A DNA stretch of 64,000 bases from Cohnella zeiphila (GTDB lineage Bacteria; Bacillota; Bacilli; Paenibacillales; Paenibacillaceae), in NCBI RefSeq assembly GCF_014212055.1, contig NZ_JACJVO010000008.1, positions 62,001 to 126,000 on the forward strand, written 5' to 3'. Below are positions 50,557 to 57,928 of the stretch, piece after piece; positions within the stretch are counted from its first letter, which is position 1; each line of letters starts with the position of its first letter. The position numbers were made by a program, and so were the translations under genes. The notes under the pieces were generated by a model. It had not been told where the DNA came from. It ran no database searches and saw only the letters and a list, made by a program, of their open reading frames with translations.

Positions 50557-51660
50557 ATGGAACAATATAATCAAGATAAAAACCCTATCGAGACGAATAA
50601 CCGCGATAACCGCGATGAACGCGACGAGCCGATGACGGTCTATCGGTACGATTCTTCGAACAAGCTGATGAACGTACGTTCGGCGTACGAGGAAGAATTG
50701 GCTTCCGCAGACCGGGCGGCGGACGGCCCGAACCGCGGGAACCGCGGCAAGCGTCCGGGAGGGATGCCGCTCAAGACGATGCTCGCTTCCTTCCTGGTCG
50801 GCGCCCTGGTCGTCGGCGGATTGTCCTTTATGTCGGATCGGATGAACCTGTTCACGGGCGGTGCGTCGTCCGCCATCGAGTCGGGCGGCAATTCGTATTC
50901 GGCCGCGTTGGGCCTGACCACGGCCTCCCTCTCCTCCGGCGAGAACAACGCGTCGGTATTCGATCAAGCGAATCCGGCGGTGGTGGAGATCGAAAATTAC
51001 GGGAACCCGAGCGACCAGTACGGCGCCAACCTCTTCGGCGGGCGCGGCGGATGGATGGGCCGTCAGCAGCTGCAACAGCAGCAGCAGAGCAGCGAGCCCG
51101 AGCTGGTGGGCACGGGAACCGGATTTTTCATCGATAAGAGCGGCTATATTTTGACGAACCAGCACGTGATCGCGGACGCGACGGAGCTGAAGGTGACCGT
51201 TCCCGGCTACGACGGGAAGCTTACGGCGAAAGTGGTCAACGCGGACGAACAGCTGGATCTGGCGGTGCTGAAGGTGGAGAGCCCGGACGGCAAGGATTTT
51301 CCGGCGCTGACGCTCGGCGATTCCGACCAGACGAAGGTCGGGGATGAGGTCATCGCGATCGGCAATCCGTACGGGCTGGATCACACCATGACCATCGGCA
51401 TTCTGAGCGCCAAGGAACGTCCGATCACGATACAGGAAGACGACGGGACGGAGCATCCGTACGAGCATCTGCTCCAGACCGACGCCGCGATCAATCCCGG
51501 CAATTCCGGCGGTCCGCTTCTGAACGCCCAGGGCGAGGTCATCGGGATGAACACGGCGGTCAATGCGGAAGCTCAAGGAATCGGCTTCGCGATTTCGTCG
51601 GCGACGATTCAGAACGCGCTGAAGGAGCTGATGTCGGGAACGACGAATCTTTCCTTCTGA
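50557..51660 (+). CDS. HtrA/DegP-like serine protease lacking a PDZ domain
   Basis: A 367-residue membrane-anchored protease; ATG at 50557 with CAGGAGG eight bases upstream. An acidic, Asn/Arg/Asp-rich cytoplasmic tail (1-80) precedes one membrane helix (about 85-105), a low-complexity linker with a Gln-rich stretch, and a trypsin-like domain with His203 (LTNQHVI), Asp234 (DLAVL) and Ser317 in GNSGGPL. The protein ends shortly after the protease domain, so the PDZ domain of typical HtrA/YkdA proteins is absent. It would act on misfolded or envelope proteins outside the membrane. Confidence 0.92.
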   Translation: MEQYNQDKNPIETNNRDNRDERDEPMTVYRYDSSNKLMNVRSAYEEELASADRAADGPNRGNRGKRPGGMPLKTMLASFLVGALVVGGLSFMSDRMNLFTGGASSAIESGGNSYSAALGLTTASLSSGENNASVFDQANPAVVEIENYGNPSDQYGANLFGGRGGWMGRQQLQQQQQSSEPELVGTGTGFFIDKSGYILTNQHVIADATELKVTVPGYDGKLTAKVVNADEQLDLAVLKVESPDGKDFPALTLGDSDQTKVGDEVIAIGNPYGLDHTMTIGILSAKERPITIQEDDGTEHPYEHLLQTDAAINPGNSGGPLLNAQGEVIGMNTAVNAEAQGIGFAISSATIQNALKELMSGTTNLSF

Positions 51661-51664
51661 CGGC

Positions 51665-51720
51665 AACGGCCCGCCTCCGGGTTTCGCTTAAGCGAACCGG
51701 CGGCGGGCCGTTCGTGTTTT
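51665..51720 (+). terminator. Terminator after HtrA-like gene
   Basis: AACGGCCCGCC (51665-51675) / GGCGGGCCGTT (51702-51712) with an inner CCGG..TTCGC/GCGAA..CCGG hairpin, then CGTGTTTT. Confidence 0.85.
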
Positions 51721-51738
51721 GGAAAAAAGAAAGGGGAC

Positions 51739-52368
51739 TTACATCGCTAACGCTTCGTCGGTAATCCGGGCGATATCGATCGGGGAGCGGGATCCTTCGC
51801 GGACCAAGTCGGGGAGAATGTGATCGAGGAAATATTTCACGCAGTGAAGCTCGATTTCTTTGATCTTGATCAAGGCGTTCCGGTACATCACGACGAATTC
51901 CTTCTCGGTATTTCCGCGCTGCAGCTCGGCGAACGCTTCGTAGACCTGGTCCATTTTATCGGCGACCTCGAGAATTTGTCCTTCCACCGAATCGTCTTTG
52001 CCCTCGCGCAGCTGCCTGCGGAAGATCGGCTTCATTTCCTCGGGGATGTGCTCGTCGATGAAGTGGTCGACCATGCCTTCCTCGACCTGCTGCAGCATGG
52101 ACCGGAGCTCCAGCGAGAAGTGCTTTACGGGCGTCTTGATATCCCCGATGAAAATTTCGCCGTAATCGTGGCTGCTCGTAATTTCGTACAGCTTTTTCCA
52201 ATCGACGGCGACTCCGTTGCTTTCCTCGATGTCCGCCAGCGTCTTGGCATACTGCACGACCTTCCACGAATGCTCCGCAACGCTGTGATCCTGAAATTTG
52301 AATTTGCCCGGGCAGCGAATGATCCGCTCCAAATCGGTCAGCGACTGAAAATACGTGTGAATGCCCAT
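51739..52368 (-). CDS. HD-domain 5'-deoxynucleotidase (YfbR-like)
   Basis: A 209-residue protein starting at ATG 52368 (AAAGGAA eight bases upstream); a longer in-frame start at 52389 has no ribosome site. Metal ligands are visible as HSVAEHSWKV (first His), SSHDYGEIFIGDI (HD) and EVADKMDQVYEAF (distal Asp), the pattern of YfbR-type dNMP phosphohydrolases. It would remove phosphate from deoxyribonucleoside monophosphates. A long palindrome overlaps its promoter region. Confidence 0.88.
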   Translation of the reverse strand: MGIHTYFQSLTDLERIIRCPGKFKFQDHSVAEHSWKVVQYAKTLADIEESNGVAVDWKKLYEITSSHDYGEIFIGDIKTPVKHFSLELRSMLQQVEEGMVDHFIDEHIPEEMKPIFRRQLREGKDDSVEGQILEVADKMDQVYEAFAELQRGNTEKEFVVMYRNALIKIKEIELHCVKYFLDHILPDLVREGSRSPIDIARITDEALAM

Positions 52369-52387
52369 ATGCGGAATTCCTTTCTGC

Positions 52388-52409
52388 ATGGTGAAATGGT
52401 GTTCACCAT
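52388..52409. promoter_or_regulatory. Operator-like palindrome upstream of the HD-domain gene
   Basis: ATGGTGAA (52388-52395) and TTCACCAT (52402-52409) are perfect eight-base arms with a six-base spacer. A TATACT -10-like hexamer on the minus strand (52412-52417) abuts it, so a bound repressor would block transcription of the HD gene. Confidence 0.55.
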
Positions 52410-52503
52410 ACAGTATATCTTCGAATCGTTAATGGACGATAAAACCGGGCTGGGAACTGTTAGCGGAAGGTCAAACGAATGGAAAAACGGCTTGGAGGGC
52501 AAT

Positions 52504-53247
52504 CTAGAAAAAAATCAGCTTAATGGAACCCGCGGCAGACAAAGCGAGCACGGAATACTGGAACCATCGGTCGGACAGCTTCGCCAGCACGCGAATGCCG
52601 ATCCAGGAACCGGCCGCAATCGGAACGATCATCCACGCGTTAAAGATCAGCGAATCCCGGGTGATCATGCCCAGTTGAACGGAGAACGGAACCTTCAGCA
52701 GGTTGATGAGGAAGAAAAACCAGGCTCCGGTCCCGACGAACACTTCCTTGGGCAGCTTCTTGCCCAGCAGATAGATCGACATGACGCCTCCCGCGGCGTT
52801 GCCGATCATCGTGGCGAATCCGGCGAGCGCGCCCAGAAACGGATTCAGCCACCGGGCCAGCCAAGACGGAACGCCGAGCTTGGCGCCGAAGCGTTCCCGG
52901 ACCAGGTGCAGCACGATCAACGCCAGCACGAGGCACCCGATGGTCAGCTTCAATTGCCGGTCGTTGACGACTTCCAGGAAGAAATAACCGGCCACGACCC
53001 CGATCAGAACCCACGGAATGAGCACGATCAAGTATTTCCAGATCACCTTGCGGCGGTAATACGCAACGGCGATGATGTCGCCGGTAATGAGCATGGGCAG
53101 AATGATGCCTACCGAATCCTTGGCGGGAAAAATCATGGCCATCAGCGTGACGGCAAAGATGCCCGAGCTCGGGACGCCCGTCTTGGAAAATCCGATCATA
53201 AGTCCGGTAGCGATGCCGATGACGATATCCAGTCCGTCTAGCTGCAT
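52504..53247 (-). CDS. TSUP (TauE/SafE) family permease
   Basis: A 247-residue integral membrane protein with eight hydrophobic segments in two repeats. The paired family motifs are GLMIGFSKTGVPSSGI near the N-terminus and GFATMIGNAAGGVMSIYLL in the middle. Family members export sulfite, sulfoacetate or other organosulfur anions. GGGAGAGAGAAACC precedes the ATG. It is divergent from the NAD operon and separated by 209 bases. Confidence 0.92.
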   Translation of the reverse strand: MQLDGLDIVIGIATGLMIGFSKTGVPSSGIFAVTLMAMIFPAKDSVGIILPMLITGDIIAVAYYRRKVIWKYLIVLIPWVLIGVVAGYFFLEVVNDRQLKLTIGCLVLALIVLHLVRERFGAKLGVPSWLARWLNPFLGALAGFATMIGNAAGGVMSIYLLGKKLPKEVFVGTGAWFFFLINLLKVPFSVQLGMITRDSLIFNAWMIVPIAAGSWIGIRVLAKLSDRWFQYSVLALSAAGSIKLIFF

Positions 53248-53362
53248 GGTTTCTCTCTCCCCGTACCGTTCGCTTCGTTCATTTTAACACGCCCCTCTCA
53301 TGGCGCAAGACCGTTCTTTGAATAGGGGGCAGCGGAAATTCTGTTTTTTCGACAAAAATCTC

Positions 53363-53391
53363 TTGACGGTTTTTAATATTGTCACTATGAT
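53363..53391 (+). promoter_or_regulatory. Strong sigma-A promoter of the NAD operon
   Basis: TTGACG (53363-53368), 17-base spacer, TATGAT (53386-53391): one mismatch to consensus in each box. It lies 65 bases before the first gene. Confidence 0.85.
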
Positions 53392-53396
53392 AATAT
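53376..53396. promoter_or_regulatory. Palindrome overlapping the -10, possible NrtR operator
   Basis: ATATTGTCA-CTA-TGATAATAT has nine-base arms with one mismatch and covers the -10 box. An NrtR-like regulator is encoded as the third gene of the operon, so autoregulation by ADP-ribose-responsive repression is plausible. The match to a specific NrtR consensus was not tested. Confidence 0.6.
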
Positions 53397-53456
53397 AAAA
53401 ATGAATTTATTAAAGACATCGGTGCTGAGCCTGATCAAGCAAGGAGCGTGAACGGA

Positions 53457-54266
53457 ATGATTATGCTAAACGGTGAAAAGCTGGCGTTCGAAACGTACCC
53501 CAACGGCGAAACGCGGGTGGACGGCGAACGGATCCTGGACCTGGCCGGCGAGAGCAACCGCCTCGTTCTCAAATACGAGAACGACGGAGATTTGATCAAG
53601 CTGATGTTCGTCAAAAGATTTCTGGACGATCATCGATACCCGGCGTCTCTCTATGTTTACTATATGCCTTACAGCCGAATGGACCGGGTCGAAGGCGCAT
53701 CGGTGTTCACGCTGAAATATGCGGCGAATTTCCTTAACGGGCTTAACTTCGAACAAGTAACGGTCGTCGAGCCTCATTCGGACGTTACGCCGGCTCTGAT
53801 CGATCGAAGCTCCGCGAAATATCCGACGGTCGAGCTGCTGGATCAAGTGGTGAGGGACACCGGCTTCGACCCGGAGAAGGACTACTTGTTTTTCCCGGAC
53901 GCGGGAGCGCAGAAGCGCTACGGCAAGGTGAAAGGGTTCAGGCAGCTGGTCGGATTCAAGGAGAGAGATTTCCGGAGCGGGGAGATCCGCAGGCTGGACA
54001 TCGTCGGCTCCGTCGATAAGCCGGGATTCAAAGCCATTATCGTGGACGACTTATGCTCCTACGGAGGCACGTTCCTTCTCAGCGCGGAAAAGCTCCGCGA
54101 GATCGGCGCGGCGGAAGTGTATCTGCTGGTGAGCCACTGCGAGAATTCGATCCGCCAAGGCCGGATTCCGCAGTCGAACGCAATCGATCGGATTTACACG
54201 ACGGACACGATGCTGGACCCGTCGGATACGGATCTCATTCATATTTATCCCATCGGAGGGTTTTGA
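53457..54266 (+). CDS. Ribose-phosphate pyrophosphokinase-like protein (possible ADPR-PP synthetase)
   Basis: A 269-residue protein, shorter than the 310-320 residues of housekeeping Prs. The ATG at 53457 is ten bases after AAGGAG. Prs landmarks are the PNGE turn near the N-terminus, YYMPYSRMDRVEGASVFTLK (equivalent to the catalytic loop region) and the PRPP-binding loop IIVDDLCSYGGTF; FPDAGAQKRYGK replaces the usual SPDHGG segment. Paired with a NAMPT gene, it could supply PRPP for NAD salvage or act as the Adps enzyme that makes ADP-ribose pyrophosphate in the phage NARP1 pathway. One base separates it from the next gene. Confidence 0.82.
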   Translation: MIMLNGEKLAFETYPNGETRVDGERILDLAGESNRLVLKYENDGDLIKLMFVKRFLDDHRYPASLYVYYMPYSRMDRVEGASVFTLKYAANFLNGLNFEQVTVVEPHSDVTPALIDRSSAKYPTVELLDQVVRDTGFDPEKDYLFFPDAGAQKRYGKVKGFRQLVGFKERDFRSGEIRRLDIVGSVDKPGFKAIIVDDLCSYGGTFLLSAEKLREIGAAEVYLLVSHCENSIRQGRIPQSNAIDRIYTTDTMLDPSDTDLIHIYPIGGF

Positions 54267-54267
54267 C

Positions 54268-55755
54268 ATGACAACCAAATTCGTTTACCCGGCCACGCTG
54301 CTGTGCGATTTCTACAAAGTCAGCCACAAGAATCAGTATCCGAAAGGGACCGAGCTCGTCTATTCGACCTGGACGGCTCGCACCAGCCGCCTGGCCGGCG
54401 TGGATCGCGTCGTCGCTTTCGGCTTCCAGGCTTTTATTAAGGAATACCTGATGGAGTATTTCGACGAGCATTTCTTCGGGAGAACGAAGGAGGAGGTCGT
54501 GAACGAGTACAGGCGGGTCATCCGCCTCGCTCTCGGCGTTCCCGAACCGGATGCCGAGCATATCGGGCAGCTGCACGACCTGGGCTATCTGCCGATCCGC
54601 ATCAAGGCGATCAAGGAAGGCGCCCTCGTTCCGATCAAAGTCCCGATGCTGACCATCGAGAACACGAAGCCCGAATTTTTCTGGCTGACGAACTACCTGG
54701 AGACGCTGATGTCGTGCCAGCTGTGGATGCCAGCCACGAGCGCCACGCTGGCGTTCGAGTATCGCAAGATCCTCGAAGAGTACGCCCGCCGCACCAATGG
54801 AGACGTCTCGGCCGTCCCGTTCCAGGGACACGACTTCTCGATGCGCGGGATGAGCTCGCTGGAAGCGGCCAAGGGCAGCGGGGCCGGACATCTGCTCTCG
54901 TTCGCGGGGACGGATTCGATCCCGGCGATTCTTTACCTGGAAGACCGCTACAAGGCGGATATGGAGAAGGAGCTGGTCGGCACTTCGATCCCCGCGACCG
55001 AGCACAGCGTCATGTGCGCGCACGGCCGCGACGAGATGGCCTCGTACCGTTACTTGATCAAGGAAGTGTATCCTAGCGGCTTCGTCTCGATCGTATCGGA
55101 CACGTGGGACCTGTGGAGCGTGCTGGACGTCGTCATTCGCGGGCTCAAGGACGACATTATGAGCCGGGACGGCCGGGTCGTCATCCGTCCGGACAGCGGC
55201 GACCCCGTCCTGATCGTTTGCGGCGATCCTCAGTCGGACAACGAGTTCGGGCGCAAGGGCGTGATCGAGGTGTTGTGGGACATTTTCGGCGGTACGATCA
55301 CCGAACGCGGGTACAAGCAGCTGGACAGCCATATCGGGGCCATCTACGGGGACGCCATCACGCTGGACCGCTGCCGCGAAATTTGCGAGAGGCTGAAGGC
55401 CAAAGGGTTCGCATCGACGAACATGGTGTACGGCATCGGCTCGTTCACGTACCAATACAACACGCGCGATACGTTCGGCTTTGCGCTGAAGTCGACGTAC
55501 ACGGTGGTGAACGGCGAGGAACGCAAAATTTACAAGGATCCGAAGACGGACAGCAACAAGTTCAAGAAATCGCAGACCGGCCTGGTCCGGGTCGTCGCCG
55601 CGGAAGACGGCATGGAATATATCGACAACCTGAACAGGGAACAATATGGCCATTATGACGATGCCGATCTGTTGGAGGACGTATTCGTGGACGGCAAGCT
55701 GGTCCGCGAGCAGACGCTCGGCGAAGTTCGGGCGGAATTGCTGGCCAACCTGTAG
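54268..55755 (+). CDS. Nicotinamide phosphoribosyltransferase-like protein (NadV/NAMPT or Namat)
   Basis: A 495-residue protein collinear with NAMPT: LLCDFYKVSHKNQYPKGTE, FQGHDFSMRGMSSLEA (catalytic His), SIPATEHSVM, VIRPDSGDPV and GIGSFTYQYNTRDTFGFALK. NAMPT joins nicotinamide to PRPP to make NMN; the related Namat joins nicotinamide to ADPR-PP to give NAD directly. Sequence reading alone cannot separate the two. GGAGGG lies seven bases upstream of the ATG, overlapping the end of the Prs-like gene, so the pair is coupled. Confidence 0.9.
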   Translation: MTTKFVYPATLLCDFYKVSHKNQYPKGTELVYSTWTARTSRLAGVDRVVAFGFQAFIKEYLMEYFDEHFFGRTKEEVVNEYRRVIRLALGVPEPDAEHIGQLHDLGYLPIRIKAIKEGALVPIKVPMLTIENTKPEFFWLTNYLETLMSCQLWMPATSATLAFEYRKILEEYARRTNGDVSAVPFQGHDFSMRGMSSLEAAKGSGAGHLLSFAGTDSIPAILYLEDRYKADMEKELVGTSIPATEHSVMCAHGRDEMASYRYLIKEVYPSGFVSIVSDTWDLWSVLDVVIRGLKDDIMSRDGRVVIRPDSGDPVLIVCGDPQSDNEFGRKGVIEVLWDIFGGTITERGYKQLDSHIGAIYGDAITLDRCREICERLKAKGFASTNMVYGIGSFTYQYNTRDTFGFALKSTYTVVNGEERKIYKDPKTDSNKFKKSQTGLVRVVAAEDGMEYIDNLNREQYGHYDDADLLEDVFVDGKLVREQTLGEVRAELLANL

Positions 55756-55782
55756 ACCAACCGATTGCGAGGAGCCGTTGTC

Positions 55783-56556
55783 ATGAACGAACGTAATGAG
55801 AAGCCCGATTCATTCAAGCCCTCCTCCTATCGAACGCCCGACGGGGTGCCGACGGACATCGTGGTGTTCACCATCGCTTCCAGGGAGAAGGAGGGAGCCA
55901 AGAAGGCGCTCCCGATCCGGGAGCTGCAGGTCATGCTGATTCAACGCAAGATGTGGCCGTTCGAAGGAAAGTGGGCACTGCCGGGCGGGTTTACGAGAGA
56001 TACGGAGACGGTGCACGAATGCGCCCGCAGAGAGCTGGAAGAGGAGACGGGCGTCTCCGGCGTCCTCCTGGAATACTTCAACGTTTACAGCGCTCCCGGC
56101 CGGGACCCGCGCGGATGGATGATCTCCCACGCGTTCTTCGCGCTGGTCCGCGAGGGCTGTCTCGCCGGCCGGAGCCCTTCGGACGAAGCGGCGGAAGTCG
56201 TTCTGTTTCCGGTGGAGGAGGCGCTCGAGATGGAACTGGCGTTTGATCACGCCGTTATCTTGAGGGATGCGTTGGAACGGATTCGCCATCAAATGCTGAC
56301 GACGACGATCGCCAAGGAATTTCTGCCCGAACAGTTCACGATCAGCGAGCTTTATCAGGTCATCCGGACGGTGGCGCCCGCGTTCGAGGAGCGGAACTTC
56401 CTTCGGAAAGTCACGTCCACCCAGAGCCGCAAAGGCATTCTGGAGGAGGTCCTTGACTCCGACGGTCGGCCCGCGGTGTCGAACCGGTACTCCCAGCGTC
56501 CGGCGCAGCTGTACCGGTTCACGGATTACGCGCCGGAGCTGTCCATTTACGGCTAG
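55783..56556 (+). CDS. Nudix hydrolase with winged helix (NrtR-like regulator)
   Basis: A 257-residue protein with an intact Nudix box, GGFTRDTETVHECARRELEE followed by ETG, in residues 70-95, and a C-terminal winged helix (FTISELYQVIRTVAPAFEERNFLRKV) typical of NrtR. NrtR proteins bind ADP-ribose and repress NAD-biosynthetic genes; here the catalytic residues remain, so ADP-ribose hydrolysis is also possible. It sits 27 bases after the NAMPT-like gene behind GAGGAG, completing a self-regulated NAD module. Confidence 0.9.
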   Translation: MNERNEKPDSFKPSSYRTPDGVPTDIVVFTIASREKEGAKKALPIRELQVMLIQRKMWPFEGKWALPGGFTRDTETVHECARRELEEETGVSGVLLEYFNVYSAPGRDPRGWMISHAFFALVREGCLAGRSPSDEAAEVVLFPVEEALEMELAFDHAVILRDALERIRHQMLTTTIAKEFLPEQFTISELYQVIRTVAPAFEERNFLRKVTSTQSRKGILEEVLDSDGRPAVSNRYSQRPAQLYRFTDYAPELSIYG

Positions 56557-56590
56557 CCGTAAACGGCGCGTTCGGAATCCTCGAAAAAGA

Positions 56591-56642
56591 GCGGCAGCCC
56601 GGGACGATCGTAGTCGTCTCCGAGCTGCCGCCGATTTGTTTT
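56591..56642. terminator. Bidirectional terminator
   Basis: GCGGCAGC (56591-56598) / GCTGCCGC (56624-56631), extended by GGACGA/TCGTCTCC pairs; TTTGTTTTGT follows on the plus strand and AAAAAG precedes. It separates the NAD operon from the convergent oxidoreductase gene. Confidence 0.75.
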
Positions 56643-56657
56643 GTCAGGAAACGGCGA

Positions 56658-57692
56658 TCAGAGTCTGATCTCGTGTCCGGTCTCGGCCGATTCGTAGATC
56701 GCGGACAGAATCTTGATCATGTCGACCCCTTGATCCGGCGTAATGGTCGGAGTCTCCCGGCCGAGCACGCATTCCACGAAGTGGCGGATGTTCGCCGTAT
56801 GCTGGGGAACGTTCGCTCCCGGGAACTTCGGCTGCTGGTCGATCAGCGCGCCGTCCGCTTCCGTGAAGATGCGGAGCTTGTCGTTGATCAGACTGAAGCC
56901 GCCTTCGGTGCCTCTCCACTCCAGGAATTTCTGCTCCTCTTCGACGTTGGACGCCCAGCTGAACTCGATCTGCAGCGAAGAGCCGTTGTCGAAGCGGATG
57001 AATCCGGCCGCCAGGTCCTCGACGTCGAACGTTCCTTCCGGAATTTTGCCCGATGCGTCGGGACGATCGGCGAACTTGCGGTACGTCGAGCCGGACACTG
57101 TAACCGGCTTCGGATTGCCGTTCAGCCACATCGCCAGGTCGATCATGTGAACGCCAAGGTCGATCAGCGGTCCGCCGCCGGACAGCTTCTTGGTCGTGAA
57201 CCAGCCGCCGCGCCCCGGGATGCCCCGGCGGCGCAGCCAGCCGCAGCGTCCCGTGTACAGCTCGCCGAGCTTGCCTTGTCCGATCGCCCGCTTGATGAAC
57301 TGCGCTTCCTCGCTGAACCGGTTGTTGCGCATCGTCATGAGCAGCTTGCCCGACGCCTTGGCCGCGTCCGCCATCTTCTGCGCCTCGATCGGATTGATCG
57401 CGTCCGGCTTCTCGCAGAATACGTGCTTGCCCTTCTGCAGAGCCGCGATCGCAATCTCCGAATGGTACAGGTTCGGCGTGCTGATGCCGACGATATCGAT
57501 CGAAGGATCCGCGATCAGATCGTGATAATCCTCGTAGACTTTCGCATCCGGAAAATCCTTGGCCGCCGCTTCCGCCGACGCGCGGAAGGCGTCGCAGAAC
57601 GCGACGATCTCGACTTCCTTGTGGGACAGCCAGCCCGGTAGATGGGCGAACTTGAAGATGCCGCCCGTACCGATAACTCCTACTTTTAACAT
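56658..57692 (-). CDS. Gfo/Idh/MocA-family oxidoreductase
   Basis: A 344-residue NAD(P)-dependent dehydrogenase: Rossmann fold VGVIGTGGIFKFAHLPGW at the N-terminus, the catalytic EKP motif in HVFCEKPDAINP, and the substrate-domain GGGPLIDLGVHMIDLAMW with the conserved His/Asp. Members oxidise inositols, sugars or aminosugars. AGGAGAGCG precedes the ATG. It is divergent from the kinase-glycosidase-regulator operon, which supports a shared sugar-catabolic programme. Confidence 0.93.
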   Translation of the reverse strand: MLKVGVIGTGGIFKFAHLPGWLSHKEVEIVAFCDAFRASAEAAAKDFPDAKVYEDYHDLIADPSIDIVGISTPNLYHSEIAIAALQKGKHVFCEKPDAINPIEAQKMADAAKASGKLLMTMRNNRFSEEAQFIKRAIGQGKLGELYTGRCGWLRRRGIPGRGGWFTTKKLSGGGPLIDLGVHMIDLAMWLNGNPKPVTVSGSTYRKFADRPDASGKIPEGTFDVEDLAAGFIRFDNGSSLQIEFSWASNVEEEQKFLEWRGTEGGFSLINDKLRIFTEADGALIDQQPKFPGANVPQHTANIRHFVECVLGRETPTITPDQGVDMIKILSAIYESAETGHEIRL

Positions 57693-57928
57693 CGTGAATC
57701 GCTCTCCTCGTTTTAACGGATCTATCCCTATTCTAATATAAAAGGGGCGGGATGCATCGATTGCCGATCAGGTCCAATTGTTATCGGATTCTGTCCTTCG
57801 CCCCCTTGCCGCCTCTTCCCCCGGAAAGCCGCTTGCTCGTTCCCGTGCCATGATTTACGGATTCTCAAGAGCGTCGGGTTGTGATAGATTTAATTCTACG
57901 ATACCGGGACCGAGAAGGGGCAACCGAG

